From: Colius striatus | Taxonomy: Eukaryota; Chordata; Aves; Coliiformes; Coliidae | Direction: 5' to 3' | Length of the DNA stretch: 64,000 nucleotides | Assembly (NCBI RefSeq): GCF_028858725.1 | Contig: NC_084790.1 | Span: forward strand, 34,141,031-34,205,030 | Shown: in pieces, positions 24,834-55,766 of the stretch | How the letters are laid out: every line of letters begins with the position of its first letter | Position numbering within the stretch: position 1 is the stretch's first letter | The notes under the pieces: generated by a model | What the model was told of the DNA's origin: nothing | The model's database searches: none | The model's input: the letters and a program-made list of their open reading frames with translations, nothing else | Position numbers and translations under genes: made by a program

Positions 24834-25060
24834 GTCATAGAATGGTTTGAGTGGGAAGGGACCTTAAAGATCATCTAGCTCCAGCCCCTCTGCTACCAAC
24901 AGAGACACTGTCCAGTAAGTCAGGTTGCTCAAAGCCTCATCCAAACTGACTTTGAACACTGCCAGGGATGGGACAACCACAACTTCTCTGGCCAACCTGA
25001 TCCAGTGCCTCACCACTGCTCACAGGAAAGAACTTCTGTCTAATGTCTAATTAACTTGTT
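24834..25060 (-). mobile_element. CR1 LINE 3' end, tail-to-tail with the previous copy
   Basis: Reversed CR1 tail 'tcatagaatggtttg' followed by 'gggaccttaaagatcatc', 'ggttgctcaaagcctcatcc' and 'gggatgggacaaccacaac'. It belongs to a different CR1 subgroup from the forward copy it touches. Confidence 0.9.
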
Positions 25061-25389
25061 TTGCAGGCTTCAGTTTGGCAACCTGTAGGGTTATGCAGGA
25101 CAGCGTCAGGTCACTGTGACCTATTTGTTTCCTACTATTGCATAAAGATAAAAACTTTTGTGGTGAGAACAAAACACACAGATCTATTTTAAGGCTTCTG
25201 AGATTTTATTGCAGGTAACGATATGTTTAGTAGTTACTCCTTTTATTCTCCATGATATTGTAGCACAAATTGCCTACACAGTAGAGGAAGACCAGAACAT
25301 CAGTTCTGTGTATCATCATCAGAAGTGCAGTAGTTCTTTTTCCTCGGAGCTTTAGTGCTTTCTCTCAACACGGGGAACTGGCACGGGCC

Positions 25390-26000
25390 AGTTTGCGCCG
25401 CAACAGCTTCCCGCTCCTTCGTGCCAGTCGCCCAGCAGCCGCTGGACTACCAACATCCACAGCCTACGGCCTTCATGGCCCGTGCTCCGCAGAGGCCGCC
25501 CCCGCGTGGGCGGCGCTCCCCGCCCAGCGCCGCGCTGCAGCCGTCACTTCCGTCCCCCGCCGCCGTCGAGATGGTGCCACCGGTGCAGGTTTCTCCGCTT
25601 ATCAAGGTGAGGGTCGCCGCCGTGTCCCGGCACGGAACGGCACTGCGGCGGACGACAGCTCGACTCCACCGGCCGGGGCTGGGCGGGACGGGCCGGGCGT
25701 GCTACGGCGGTGCCAAGGCCCGGTCGTGGTGTGGGCTGGCGGTGCGCGCGGGCTGAGCGAGCGCGGCCTTGTCTCTGCCTCCCGCAGTTCACCCGGTACT
25801 CGGCCCTGCTGGTGGGGATGATCTACGGCAAGAAGCGATATGGTGAGCGCGGCTTCTCCCCCTCTCCTTACCTCTCCCCTTGCCCTCCGTGGCGCGGCCC
25901 ACAAGGGCACCTTGAGGCAGCTAGTGCGGGACGCGCAGCCGCGGGCCCGCCCGCCGCGCTGCCCCGCTTACTGGTTCGAAGGCGCAGGTTCCTGTGAAAT
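25390..26000 (+). promoter_or_regulatory. ATP5ME: CpG island promoter of ATP5ME
   Basis: CpG-dense block spanning the 5' flank, exon 1, intron 1 and exon 2 of ATP5ME, sharply set off from AT-rich flanks. No TATA box is seen. The long open frames here on both strands come from the base composition. Confidence 0.75.
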
Positions 26001-29000
26001 GTGCCTTTGTGCCAGGGAAACCGTCTTTCCTTCCTTTTTGAGTGATCTAGCGGGTGCAGAGCTTTCTGCCGGCTTCGAGAGAGGGTATCTTTAAGCAAAT
26101 GTGTTAATCACAGACTACCTGAAGCCTATTGCCGAGGAAGAGAGAAGAGTAGAGGCTGAAGAAAAAAAGAAACGTGAAGAACTTGAGCGGATTGCAAAAG
26201 AGCTCGCAGAAGGTAGTCCCTCAGTTTAATCTACTTGTTTGTCACGTGTGCCACAACACATAGCCCGACTTGTGGGTGCACTGTTGTTTTACCATAGTGT
26301 TTTTAGGAGAAGTTGAGGCCTACAGCCAGTGGGCTGCAGGCCCATGGAGCAGTTGTAGTTGTGGTTAGAGGAAATAGTGCTGCTGGTTCACAGACGCTTC
26401 AAAATGTAAGCGTTGATATGGGAAGGGTTAGAAACTCTGTCGTGGTTTGGCCCAGCTAGCACAGCAGCACCACAACAGTCTTTTGCTCAGTGCCCCCATT
26501 CACGCCCACCCTCATTAGGATGGCAGAGGCCCCAGCGAAGTGGGAGTAAAACAATAAGTAAGGTTGTTGTGGATTAAGACAAGGGCAGGGAGGGCTCGCT
26601 GCCAATTACGGTTCCGGGCAAAACAGACTCCAGTACTCGACTTAGAGAGGAAAGTAGGAAAGTTTATTCTACAAGAAACAGAACAGAATAAAAGCAAAAA
26701 AGGAGTAGGATGATGAGAAAATTACAACCAGCACTTTAAGATCTCCCTCCCCCATCCTTTCTTTCTTCCCAGGCTCAGCTCACTGCTCCCAATATCTCTA
26801 CCTCCTCCCCCCTCAACAGCTCAGGGGGATGGGGGATGTGGTCAGTCTCTCACAGATGGGCTCTGCCACTTCTGTCTTCTCAGATGAGGACAACTCCTGG
26901 CATTCTTCCCCTGCTCCAACATGGGGTTCCTCCCCTGGGACACAGTCCTTAACGAACTTCTCTGGTGTGGGTTGTTACCAAGAGCTGCGGTTTCTGCCGA
27001 TACAGGGTCCCTCACACGGGACACAGTCCTTGGTGAATATCTCTGGCATGGATTCTTTGCCACAGTTGCAGTTTCTGCAGTTACAGGGTCCCTCTCTCGG
27101 GACAAGGCCTCTCCTGGGCATAAGTTTAATGAGCTGCTTTGTTGTGGGTTCCTTCCCACAGTTACAGATGTGGATATTGGCTCCCTTCCTCGGGACATGG
27201 CCTGCTCCAGCCATAGTGATACAGGGTACCTCCTTTGGGACACGGCCTCTTCCGGCCATAGTTTTAAAGAAGAAAATCACTGGCCCTGGCTTGGGGTCTG
27301 CAGTGAAGTGGTTGAGTCTCCCCCACGGCGCACGGCCTCCTCCAGCCATAGTCACTGTCCCTGGCTCAGGGCCTTTAATGAAGTGAATTGCTGCCCCTGG
27401 TCCGGGGCCAGCTTTAGCAAAATGAATCTCTGCCCCTGACACGGGCTCATTGTTAAAATGAGTCTCTGCCACTGATGTGGGGTCTTTAAAGAAATGAAAA
27501 TACATCTCAGCTTCACTAGTTCTCTCCATAGAATGCAGGGGAGTCTCCGCTCCAGCACACCTCCTCCTCTTTTTCATCACTGACCTTGGAGTATGCATGG
27601 TTGTTTCTTTCACTGTTCCTGCTCCTTGCACCACCACCAGCCAGAAGAAGAAGATGGAGGAAGAAACCTCCTCTTCCGGCTTCTTCTTAAAAAGTGATCG
27701 TGGAGGCATCTAATTGGCTCAGCCTCAGAAGTGGGTCTGACTTAGAGCTGGGGAGAGTTTTCAGCAATTTCTTACAGGAGCCATCTTTACCACCCCTTCC
27801 CCCTTACCAGAAAAGGCTATTATGTCAAACCATGACAAACGCTTGTGAGTAAATGGGGCTTGGTAAATGGCTCTCTAGCTTTCCACTAGGAAAACAGAAC
27901 TGCCAGAAGCTGCGGGTTTTAGCACTGGAACTGTATGTTGACTGTGTTCAGATGTCTCTTATTCAGCTGGATGCAGCAAACTGATGAACCCTTTTCTTCA
28001 TGCGGTACAGAAATCTCACAAATGTGTCTGGTGACCTAAACCAGAACTTGTAGGTGACTGCTTATATTTAGAACACAAGGCTTTTTTTAAGTAGTACCAC
28101 TAGTGTGATCTTAGTGGTCAGTTTCATTTCTTGTGCCTCATGTGAAGAGGATTTGCTGAAGGTCATCAACTGAGATTAGTACTGCTGGCTTTCTCTGGTA
28201 CACCTGTGTTTTTCTAACAAGAGGTTCCTCTCTCTGTATTAGAGGCATGTGTTCTCTAGCTTGGAGTTGCCATGAGGTTTTTTAGATGGACTTAAAACTG
28301 ATTAATAAAGTAGTTTTGGTGTGGCTGCACACTTAATAAATATTTCTCTGGGAAATAGTGAGTTTTGGATTGTCCTCAACAAGACTAAAGTTGATCAGAA
28401 CCCTGGAAATTTAAATGAGATATACATACATAAAATCAGATATGCAAGTTAGTGAATTATCTCATTTACTGGAGCTGTTTGACACAGCTGTTTTACTGCT
28501 TGAAATATATAATCTTTATTGATCATGGATCAATAAATGAGTGAGTCTTTCAGTTCTTCTTTAGTTTAACTGAAACTTCTTGGCAATGCTATGCTATGTG
28601 TGGTCTGCTGCTCCACTTAATGGAATTCTGTGATTGTTTCTCTAGAACTTGTAATCTGTTTCAAAGTGGCACACATGACCAGTCTTCTTTCCCAACAGTG
28701 TTTTTGCAGTGGTTTCCTCAGTTAGAAAAGCAGTTGTTAGAACTTCATTCAGTGCTGTGTAGTTTTTCAGGTTGTTTTTTAAAGGTGGATAACTGGATGT
28801 ATCTGTAACAGCAGCGTTTGTTTTTTTTTTCTAGGTGCATGTGAATTGTTAGCTCAGAAAAATGTCATTTACTAAGGAGTAAGCCAAAAATAGTGCTTCT
28901 GGTCTGAAGCAGTGAAATACACTTCTGTTGAATGAGCAGAAGTGGGAGTCGTAAAAACTGTCTCCAAAGAGATGGCATGCTTAAAGGTCACCTGTGATTG

Positions 29001-29105
29001 CAGCAGTAGCTCTGAATATTGTAGTGCAGCTTGGAAGCAACCAGTTGTCCTAACATGTTTGTTTTTTCTTCCCTTCTAGCAAGTGAAGAGTCCATATTGA
29101 AATGA
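25571..29105 (+). CDS. ATP5ME: ATP5ME, ATP synthase membrane subunit e, complete
   Basis: Subunit e sits in the Fo part of mitochondrial ATP synthase in the inner membrane and helps hold dimers together at cristae. Coding exons 25571-25606, 25788-25842, 26114-26212 and 29080-29105 join in phase to 71 aa (human 69). It begins MVPPVQVSPLIK as in mammals. The single membrane helix spans about residues 13-30 and carries the GxxxG dimer motif G22-MIY-G26. A charged helix (EEERRVEAEEKKKREEL) follows, and the tail ends SEESILK. No key position is missing. It lies about 3.8 kb downstream of the TMEM175 stop in the same orientation, with its own CpG promoter, and is convergent with PDE6B. Intron 3 is enlarged by an LTR. 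The poly(A) signal is at 29192. Confidence 0.97.
26438..27837 (-). mobile_element. Solo LTR of about 1.4 kb with internal degenerate minisatellite
   Basis: It starts TGTCGTGGTTTGG and ends TCAAACCATGACA, inverted termini typical of bird ERV LTRs. The flanks AACTC and AACGC are a possible 5-bp target duplication with one difference. The middle (about 26915-27580) is a diverged tandem array built on units like 'gggacacagtcctt' and 'tacagggtccct'. This array produces long open frames with repetitive translations, which are not genes. It sits wholly in ATP5ME intron 3. There are no internal retroviral parts, so it is a recombined solo LTR. The similar termini suggest moderate age. The strand given is tentative. 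Confidence 0.78.
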
Positions 29106-29191
29106 ACAAAGGAGGGAATCTGAGTTTCACACATGGAAACACATGGCTAGGCCCTGAACTGTTACGTGGTTGTTGGACTCTGCATGCTATC

Positions 29192-29197
29192 AATAAA
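29192..29197 (+). other. ATP5ME: Polyadenylation signal of ATP5ME
   Basis: AATAAA 87 bases after the stop codon, followed by a GT-rich stretch ('ggtgttttttgag'). Confidence 0.85.
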
Positions 29198-29770
29198 GTG
29201 CTTAGAAACACTTCAATTGGTGTTTTTTGAGTAAATTGCACAGAACAGCAGCAGAAAGTGTGTGACAAAGAGTGTGACAGGCACCATCTATCACAAGCTG
29301 GCTGTTGCTGTGGCTGGAACACACCATTGTATTCCTTGAGCAACAGGCAGTCGTTAACATCTACTAGTCATAGGTACTGTCTGTGATTATAAAATGCTTA
29401 CAATTTAACATAGGTGGGCAGTGGGGAGAGGCTGGGCTGCCACTGGCTGCCTCTTTGACAGTGTTGTCAAATTTGGTTGTGACTTGTTAAGGAATGTTGA
29501 GGTCTGAGGAATCGGCGCTAACTTAGTGGTCAGGTGTTTCTAAGCACCTTTTAAGATTTAACAAATGGCCAAAAGTTTTCCCCAGAACTTAAGAACAAGT
29601 CACAGTCAAATTGTAGTCTGTCTCTTTTATAAGAAGTGGCTGTTTGTGCAGGGTAAAACAGTCTGCTTTTAGCAGGTAAAGCTACCAAGGCACCTCCTTA
29701 GCTGTACGGATCATGGATATCCCAGAAGAATGTAAGAGGCCTGTCCCTGGAGACTCTGGTGGTGACTGAC

Positions 29771-30365
29771 TGTTGTGGTTTAACCTCAGCCAGGAATCAA
29801 GGGCCTTGCAGCCACTTGCTCATCTGGGGAGGAGAAATGGGGAAAAAATCCAGTAACACTCATAGGCTGAGATAAGAACAGTTTAATAGAATAACAACAA
29901 CAATAAAAATATGTAATAGTAATTCCAATGAATAGGAATATTTTTGAGAAAGCAAACACAACGAAAACAACCCAAACCCAAGAGATGCCCAGTGCAGTTG
30001 CTCACCACCCACTGACCGATGCCCGAGCAGCAATCTGCCTCTCCCCACCAGCTCACCCCAGTTTATGTGCTGGACATAAACCATAAAATTGACTACTTGA
30101 GGTCAGCTGTCCTAGTCATACTTCCTCTAAGCACCTTGTGCACCCCCAGCTGCCAAGGGGGAAGGAGTAGAAACCCCCAGGCCAGGTTTCGCCTGCATCT
30201 AATTGGCTCATACCTCCAAGGGGCAAGTAAACTGCTGGTGGTGTGGTTGCAGTCAGGCAACAAGATGTAGAAGCATCTCTTAATAAGGGACTGCTGACCA
30301 GAAAGGACAGTGGTCCCAACATTTTGGCCATGTAGCTACGTGGTGAGATGATACCATCCCAGAAA
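29771..30365 (-). mobile_element. Solo LTR, about 0.6 kb, common bird ERV type
   Basis: It opens TGTTGTGGTTTAACCTCAGCC and contains the group's landmarks: 'gataagaacagtttaatag', 'gttgctcaccacccactgac', 'ccccagtttatgtgctgg' and 'ggtcagctgtcctag'. The close is near 'accatcccagaa'. The same landmarks, more diverged, occur in the LTR at 5610, so the two belong to related groups. It is old, with no internal region. The right edge is approximate. Confidence 0.8.
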
Positions 30366-32278
30366 AATAATATAATTAATTTTATTACCTGGCCTGTGTG
30401 GTAGGAGAAAGATAGTATTCCCCTCAGACACAGGGTGTGCTAGGCAATGGGAATGATCTGCAGTGAGGGCAGAAGGGGAGAGTTCAAGGCTGTACACACT
30501 GTGACTGGACATGACCTGTGTGCCAGATGGGAAGGCTCCCATCCTCTCCCTAGGTGTGGGAAGGGAAGGATTTCCTCCCACCTCACTGCCCCATTCTAGG
30601 CATTGCACTGTGCCATTAGTGCTTTCCCTGGATGAGCCAGCCTAGGAAGCAAGGAGTTGAGGCTTGTCCCAGGTTGTCATGGACAAAGGACAAGCTTTAC
30701 TGTCGGATAATCTTAGACTGTAGCTGTATGTTATCTCGCTGGTCCTTTTACTCTGTTTTGCACTTCTTAGCTCCACCAGTGCAGATATGCCACTTGCTTA
30801 TAGACCTGTGAGGATCACTTCTGCCTCCTGTGACAGGTCTTTCCCCACAAAGTAGAAGTCACCAATGACTCTTCAGCAGGGATGCAGCTTATTTGCAGAA
30901 AGCAAAGAACTGCACTTCCTGAGATAAAGCTGCAGGGGAAAAGATTTACCTACAGGCGATATTCTATCAGAAACATAATGGTGCGAAGGGAAAATAAAAA
31001 GAAAAATCTTGGCTCACCGTTTCTCTTACTACCCTCTGACTGCTGTATGTAGTTTCCCACAGCAACAGGAGAAAGGCAGTCAGCTGCAGAGCAGAGAGGA
31101 CATGTGACCACTGACTGAGAGAAATGGCCCAACAAAATGGCTCTGGCCACGGGTACAGGAGTTGTGTGCTTTGCCTGGGATGGCTGGGGTGCCACGAGAA
31201 GAGAGTAGAGCAGCAGCAGGGGTATGCAGGGGCTGGTGGAGGGTATGGGAGGGAAGTTTGCTTTGTCCCCCTCACGAGGCACAACCTGTGGCACGCACGA
31301 GTGGAGTCCCTGCTGCAGCAGAACTCCCAGGCTGCCCCAGTGCCAACATTTTGAAAGGTGGCCTCAAAAACACCCCTGCTCCCATGGAAATGGGCCACCC
31401 TTGAGAAACAGCCTCCTCTGCTGGTATCCCACAGACACATCTCCCATGCCTGTATAGTCCCAAGAAATACACATCAGGACACACTCCTCACTGCTGCACA
31501 GGGTGAGCTGTGCTCCCAGGCAGACAAGTTATGGCCACCAAAAGTCTTGAGACCTGCCTGCACTTGCATCAGCACAGGGGACAGGAAGATTATCTTCCTG
31601 GCTTTACTTCCCAGAAAATGTTGGAGTACATAAGGAGCTTTTCTCAGCATTGAAACCTACAGTGGCTTATAGTGATCTTTAAAAGCCCGTTGGACACCAC
31701 TCTGCAGTAGAGTGGCATTTTCCCTGCTGAAAAAAAAAAAGCCTTTAATGTGTGCTTTATGTGCTTTATGATGAAAGCCGTCTGCATGGCTCTTTATGCT
31801 GAAACATACAGCAGGAAGTCATTGCTGGTGACATATTTAGCTATTATGCACACGGACAGGTTTCTACATCTTCCTGACAGATAACTTGCTGCACACAGAA
31901 TTGCTGCAGAGTGATAGAGGATTGCAACTTGCTTACTGCACTGAGACACAAATAAATGATCACCAGGTACCACCACAGCTCTACTTTTCCTTTTACTTGC
32001 AGTATTTTTGTAATACAAAACAAGGTACTGAGTAAAAGCACTGCAGGTAGTAGGAGTGATAGAAGAAAATCCCCAGCAAAACAGATGTCCAAAGACTTTA
32101 AAACAGAGACAGAGAGAGAGAGGAGCAGAGAAGGGTATCTCTACTGTTTTAAGAGTATAATTGAATGTTCTGCTATGGTTGCATGAATAAACAAGAAAAC
32201 TAAGTTTTATCTCAAATGAAAATTTTTCAAAGTCTCAAAGGGAATCTTAAAAACCAGACATTTCAGAACAGGAGAAGG

Positions 32279-32322
32279 AAAGGAAGGGGATTTGGTATTG
32301 AAAGGAAGGGGATTTGGTATTG
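32279..32322. repeat. 22-bp perfect tandem duplication
   Basis: The unit 'aaaggaaggggatttggtat' plus 'tg' occurs twice head to tail without a difference. Confidence 0.9.
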
Positions 32323-33109
32323 ATCAGAAGAGGACTGCGTTAAATAGAGTTGGCATTATGAGGCAAAGCAGAGCAAATTTAGGAGGGGCCATGATTCAAG
32401 TTGCTCAGAGAACTGGAACTGTAATGAATAACAAGAACACTGTGTTCTTAAAATCAGGTGTTCCAGAGTGAAGCCTCAGTTAGGATCATAGTGTGGATCC
32501 TGCTCGTGAAGATGGCAGCTACTGGGTGTCACATGAGTGGCTCCATGATTAGCACAACAAGCTATTAAAATTCTTGAATTGAGTGGAGTACTGTTATCCT
32601 GTGAGCGTTTCTTGGATTTACACAAAATCGTAACTTTTTAGAGCAATTCAGAGGTTTACTATGGTCAGTTTTCTTGCTTTATCTCTACCCACGTATTTCT
32701 TTCTGGTATCATAACAGATACAGGCTTGGGCATGACAGAATTGTTTCTTCCTCATTTTTCTTACTCTGAGGGCCATGGTTGCACACATTGTCAATCACAT
32801 GAGGGTATATGGAGCAGGGTAGGAATTCAACTGGTCCCATCATCTTTGGGGTAAGAAATGTTTCCGCGCAGGAGAAACGTTTTTCCATAGTCATGCAACC
32901 TGATTTGCTGGGCCAAATGTTGTTCTATTTTGCCATATACCATTGGACAGTTGCACTAAATGGAGCAAGAGACAGCACAGAACTGGCTCTCCACCATCAG
33001 AAAGAGATGTAATTAAGGCAAACGAGATCTAGCCCTTCACTGGTTTGTCATATGCCTAATTAAAATAGCAGAACAGTCCAATCAGGAATGCATTTTCATG
33101 AAATGACTT

Positions 33110-33131
33110 TAAAAAAAAAAAAAAAAAAAAA
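33110..33131 (+). repeat. Poly(A) tract
   Basis: A run of about 20 A followed by an A-rich stretch with AATAAATAAATG. It lies just downstream of the PDE6B stop codon on the opposite strand. No retrotransposed body is recognisable in front of it. Confidence 0.7.
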
Positions 33132-33196
33132 CAAGAAAATAAATAAATGTGTGGGCATTCTCATTTTGGGTGGAATATATTGTGTTGATAATAGGT

Positions 33197-53615
<20,419 letters not shown>

Positions 53616-55760
53616 TGTGAATAGCCTGAGTCTTGTCTAGGTAGTACTCCAAAGATGTGGTCTATGCAAACAGCTCTCTAATTTCCAATGTAGTTCCTAA
53701 ATTTTTGTAATAGAAGATGTTGCTTCTGGAATGAACAAGGGTGAGGTAACACTGCATTACAGCTCATCATCAGGAAGAGGTATTCCTTTATAGTGCTGAA
53801 GATGAATCCGTGGGAGGACAGATCTTCTCAACCAAACAGATTGGATGACCTCTACGAGAGCTTTGAGTCAACTTTCTTCGTCTTAATCTAAATGCAAACA
53901 AAAACTGAGTACTCACAATACCTGAAAACACTCTCCCTTCCCTTGATAAGCAGTTTCACTTAGTGAAACAATTATATTGAGCAGCAGCAACAGCGTCTCC
54001 TAATATTGAAATAAGCTCTTTAAAGTCTAATTAAATATATACTGCTTGGGCCTAATCCTTCTCTAACAAGGGGAACATCTTATTATTTCTGCTCTCCCAG
54101 CTCCCTGTAGTAGTAGGAAGTACACAAAAGAGCATAGTGGTCAGAAAAAAAATAGTGAGGGAATGCTGCTCTTTCGGGGCTTCCTCTACTACTGCATGGT
54201 TCTTTATCTGATGCTGTAGGGGCTCCTCTCAAATGGAAGTGCCAATCCTGAATGCTTTACTCCAGGACAAATTTGCAAGGTCTGTGGCCTTTTCTTCTTG
54301 CTAGGAAGAGCTAGGAGAGGAAAACATGCCTCTTGGTGATTCTCCTTTAGGAAGGAATCTGAAGATCTTCAGGTTGGGATGATTGGGTTGAAAGGCTTTG
54401 AGGAGTCATGGGAAGCCCTACAGACAAAAAAAAAACCCTAACCAATCCATCAAAGAAAATAATTCGGGAAGGCAGAAATTGTCCCTCATCACTAGCAGTG
54501 GACAAAGGGTGGGAAATATGACTATGAGGGATAGAAGTTGTTCTACATCAATGAATCCACAATGCTGTGCAAACAACAGGTGAGAGTCAGTGTCATGCTG
54601 GAAGGCAAAATGCCACAGGGAGCCACTACTCTTCAGGGGAATTACACAGCACACAACGTTTTGACTGGAGATAACTCTCATGCACGACATTGCTGGAAGA
54701 CAACCAAGGCTCACTAGCTCAAGGACTAAAAGTCCACGCTACCTGGTCTTGTGAGCATTGTCACTACTGCTAGCAGTGGTGCTAACCAGCTCAAAAGTTA
54801 ATAGTGTATGTGGGTGCCTGCAAGGAGGGTGACAAGAGAGGGAGCTGTGGTGGCAGTGTTATGCAGGTGACTCTGGAGTTCAGAAGGGGCACTAATGGGG
54901 GCCTTGGCTCCCATCAACAGGGAGGACAGAACAAATAGCTGCTGATCTGTTCGTGTCTGCCACTGAAATAGGAGGTGAACACTCTCACATAAAGGCATGG
55001 GACTATAAGAGAAGGGAATTCGGAGATAAATCCTTCCAGAAGATCACAAATAAAGCAATGGCAACTGAGATAAAGCTCTATAAATCTACTATTGCTAACT
55101 CAATCTTTTCCCATTCCTTCTTACAGCTCTCTGGATCACTGGAGATGCAGTAAGAAAGTTCTTGGGTCAACTGGTCAAATGTCTTAGATGTCTTTATGAT
55201 AGTGTGACAGAGACTAGTTCTGATAATTCTGCTAGCCAGGATATTAAAATCAAATTATTACTCAAGAAGACTTGGAGGAGGTGATGTGTGCCAGGAGTGC
55301 ACACACTGCCTCTAACGTCCACATTCTAACAGAGGGGCAAGGACTTGATCAGCACTAGCATGGTGGATGTCTGCTCCAGGTCTCCAGAGTGGGGGTGGAT
55401 AAAGCCTTTTTGTGAGCAACAAGGAGGACTGCCCCAAGCTCAGGATTTGGTGGAGATGGGGAATTTTATTGCCTGATATTTCTAGGGATGGTGATGCTTC
55501 AGGATGCAGGCTGTTCAGCTAGGTCCAGAATGTTGCAGCAGTTTTCTGTGTACAATGACTGGTAGAAGGTACAAGAGGAAATTTTCTTTGGTTTTGATTG
55601 GAGGCAAGAGAAAGAATTAACTGAGAACTTGAAAGTGTGAGCCAATTTAGAAGAGTGCAATAGTGGAAAAATAGGAAAAAATAGGCCATTTTGTAAATGA
55701 TGGGCTCTTGTTAATCCTAAACAGCAGAAAAACACACAGAAAGTGTGTAAGCATGGTGAG
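53616..55760. other. Upstream flank of PDE6B, promoter not resolved
   Basis: The PDE6B start lies at 53615, and its 5'UTR and promoter must be in or beyond this stretch. It is AT-rich with no CpG island, as expected for a photoreceptor-restricted gene. I see no TATA box at a convincing distance. A CTAATCC (CRX-like) word lies at 54052-54058. Confidence 0.4.
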
Positions 55761-55766
55761 TTTATT
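55761..55766 (-). other. Minus-strand polyadenylation signal
   Basis: AATAAA on the minus strand, followed about 20-30 bases on by a GT/T-rich element ('tctgtgtgtttttctg'). It may end the transcript that carries the unidentified exons at 60.1-61.8 kb; no other minus-strand gene on this side would need it. Confidence 0.4.

Larger units (their letters stand above)
30366..33196. other. Intergenic between convergent ATP5ME and PDE6B, includes PDE6B 3' flank
   Basis: No splice-framed coding block and no recognised element. The overlapping open frames around 30950-31640 look like composition effects. I see no canonical minus-strand AATAAA in the first kilobase past the PDE6B stop, so the end of its 3'UTR is unplaced. 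Confidence 0.5.

Noticed and set aside
25355-26098. Overlapping Ala/Pro/Arg-rich frames on both strands
   Set aside because: They are a CpG-island effect over ATP5ME exons 1-2; the true gene uses only the short splice-framed parts.
26829-27709. Open frames of 133-244 codons on both strands
   Set aside because: They are products of the degenerate tandem array inside the 1.4-kb LTR; the translations are repetitive and match no protein.
54052-54058. CTAATCC, a CRX-type word upstream of PDE6B
   Set aside because: A 7-base word is expected by chance every few kilobases, and the transcription start is not known; not enough to call a photoreceptor promoter.
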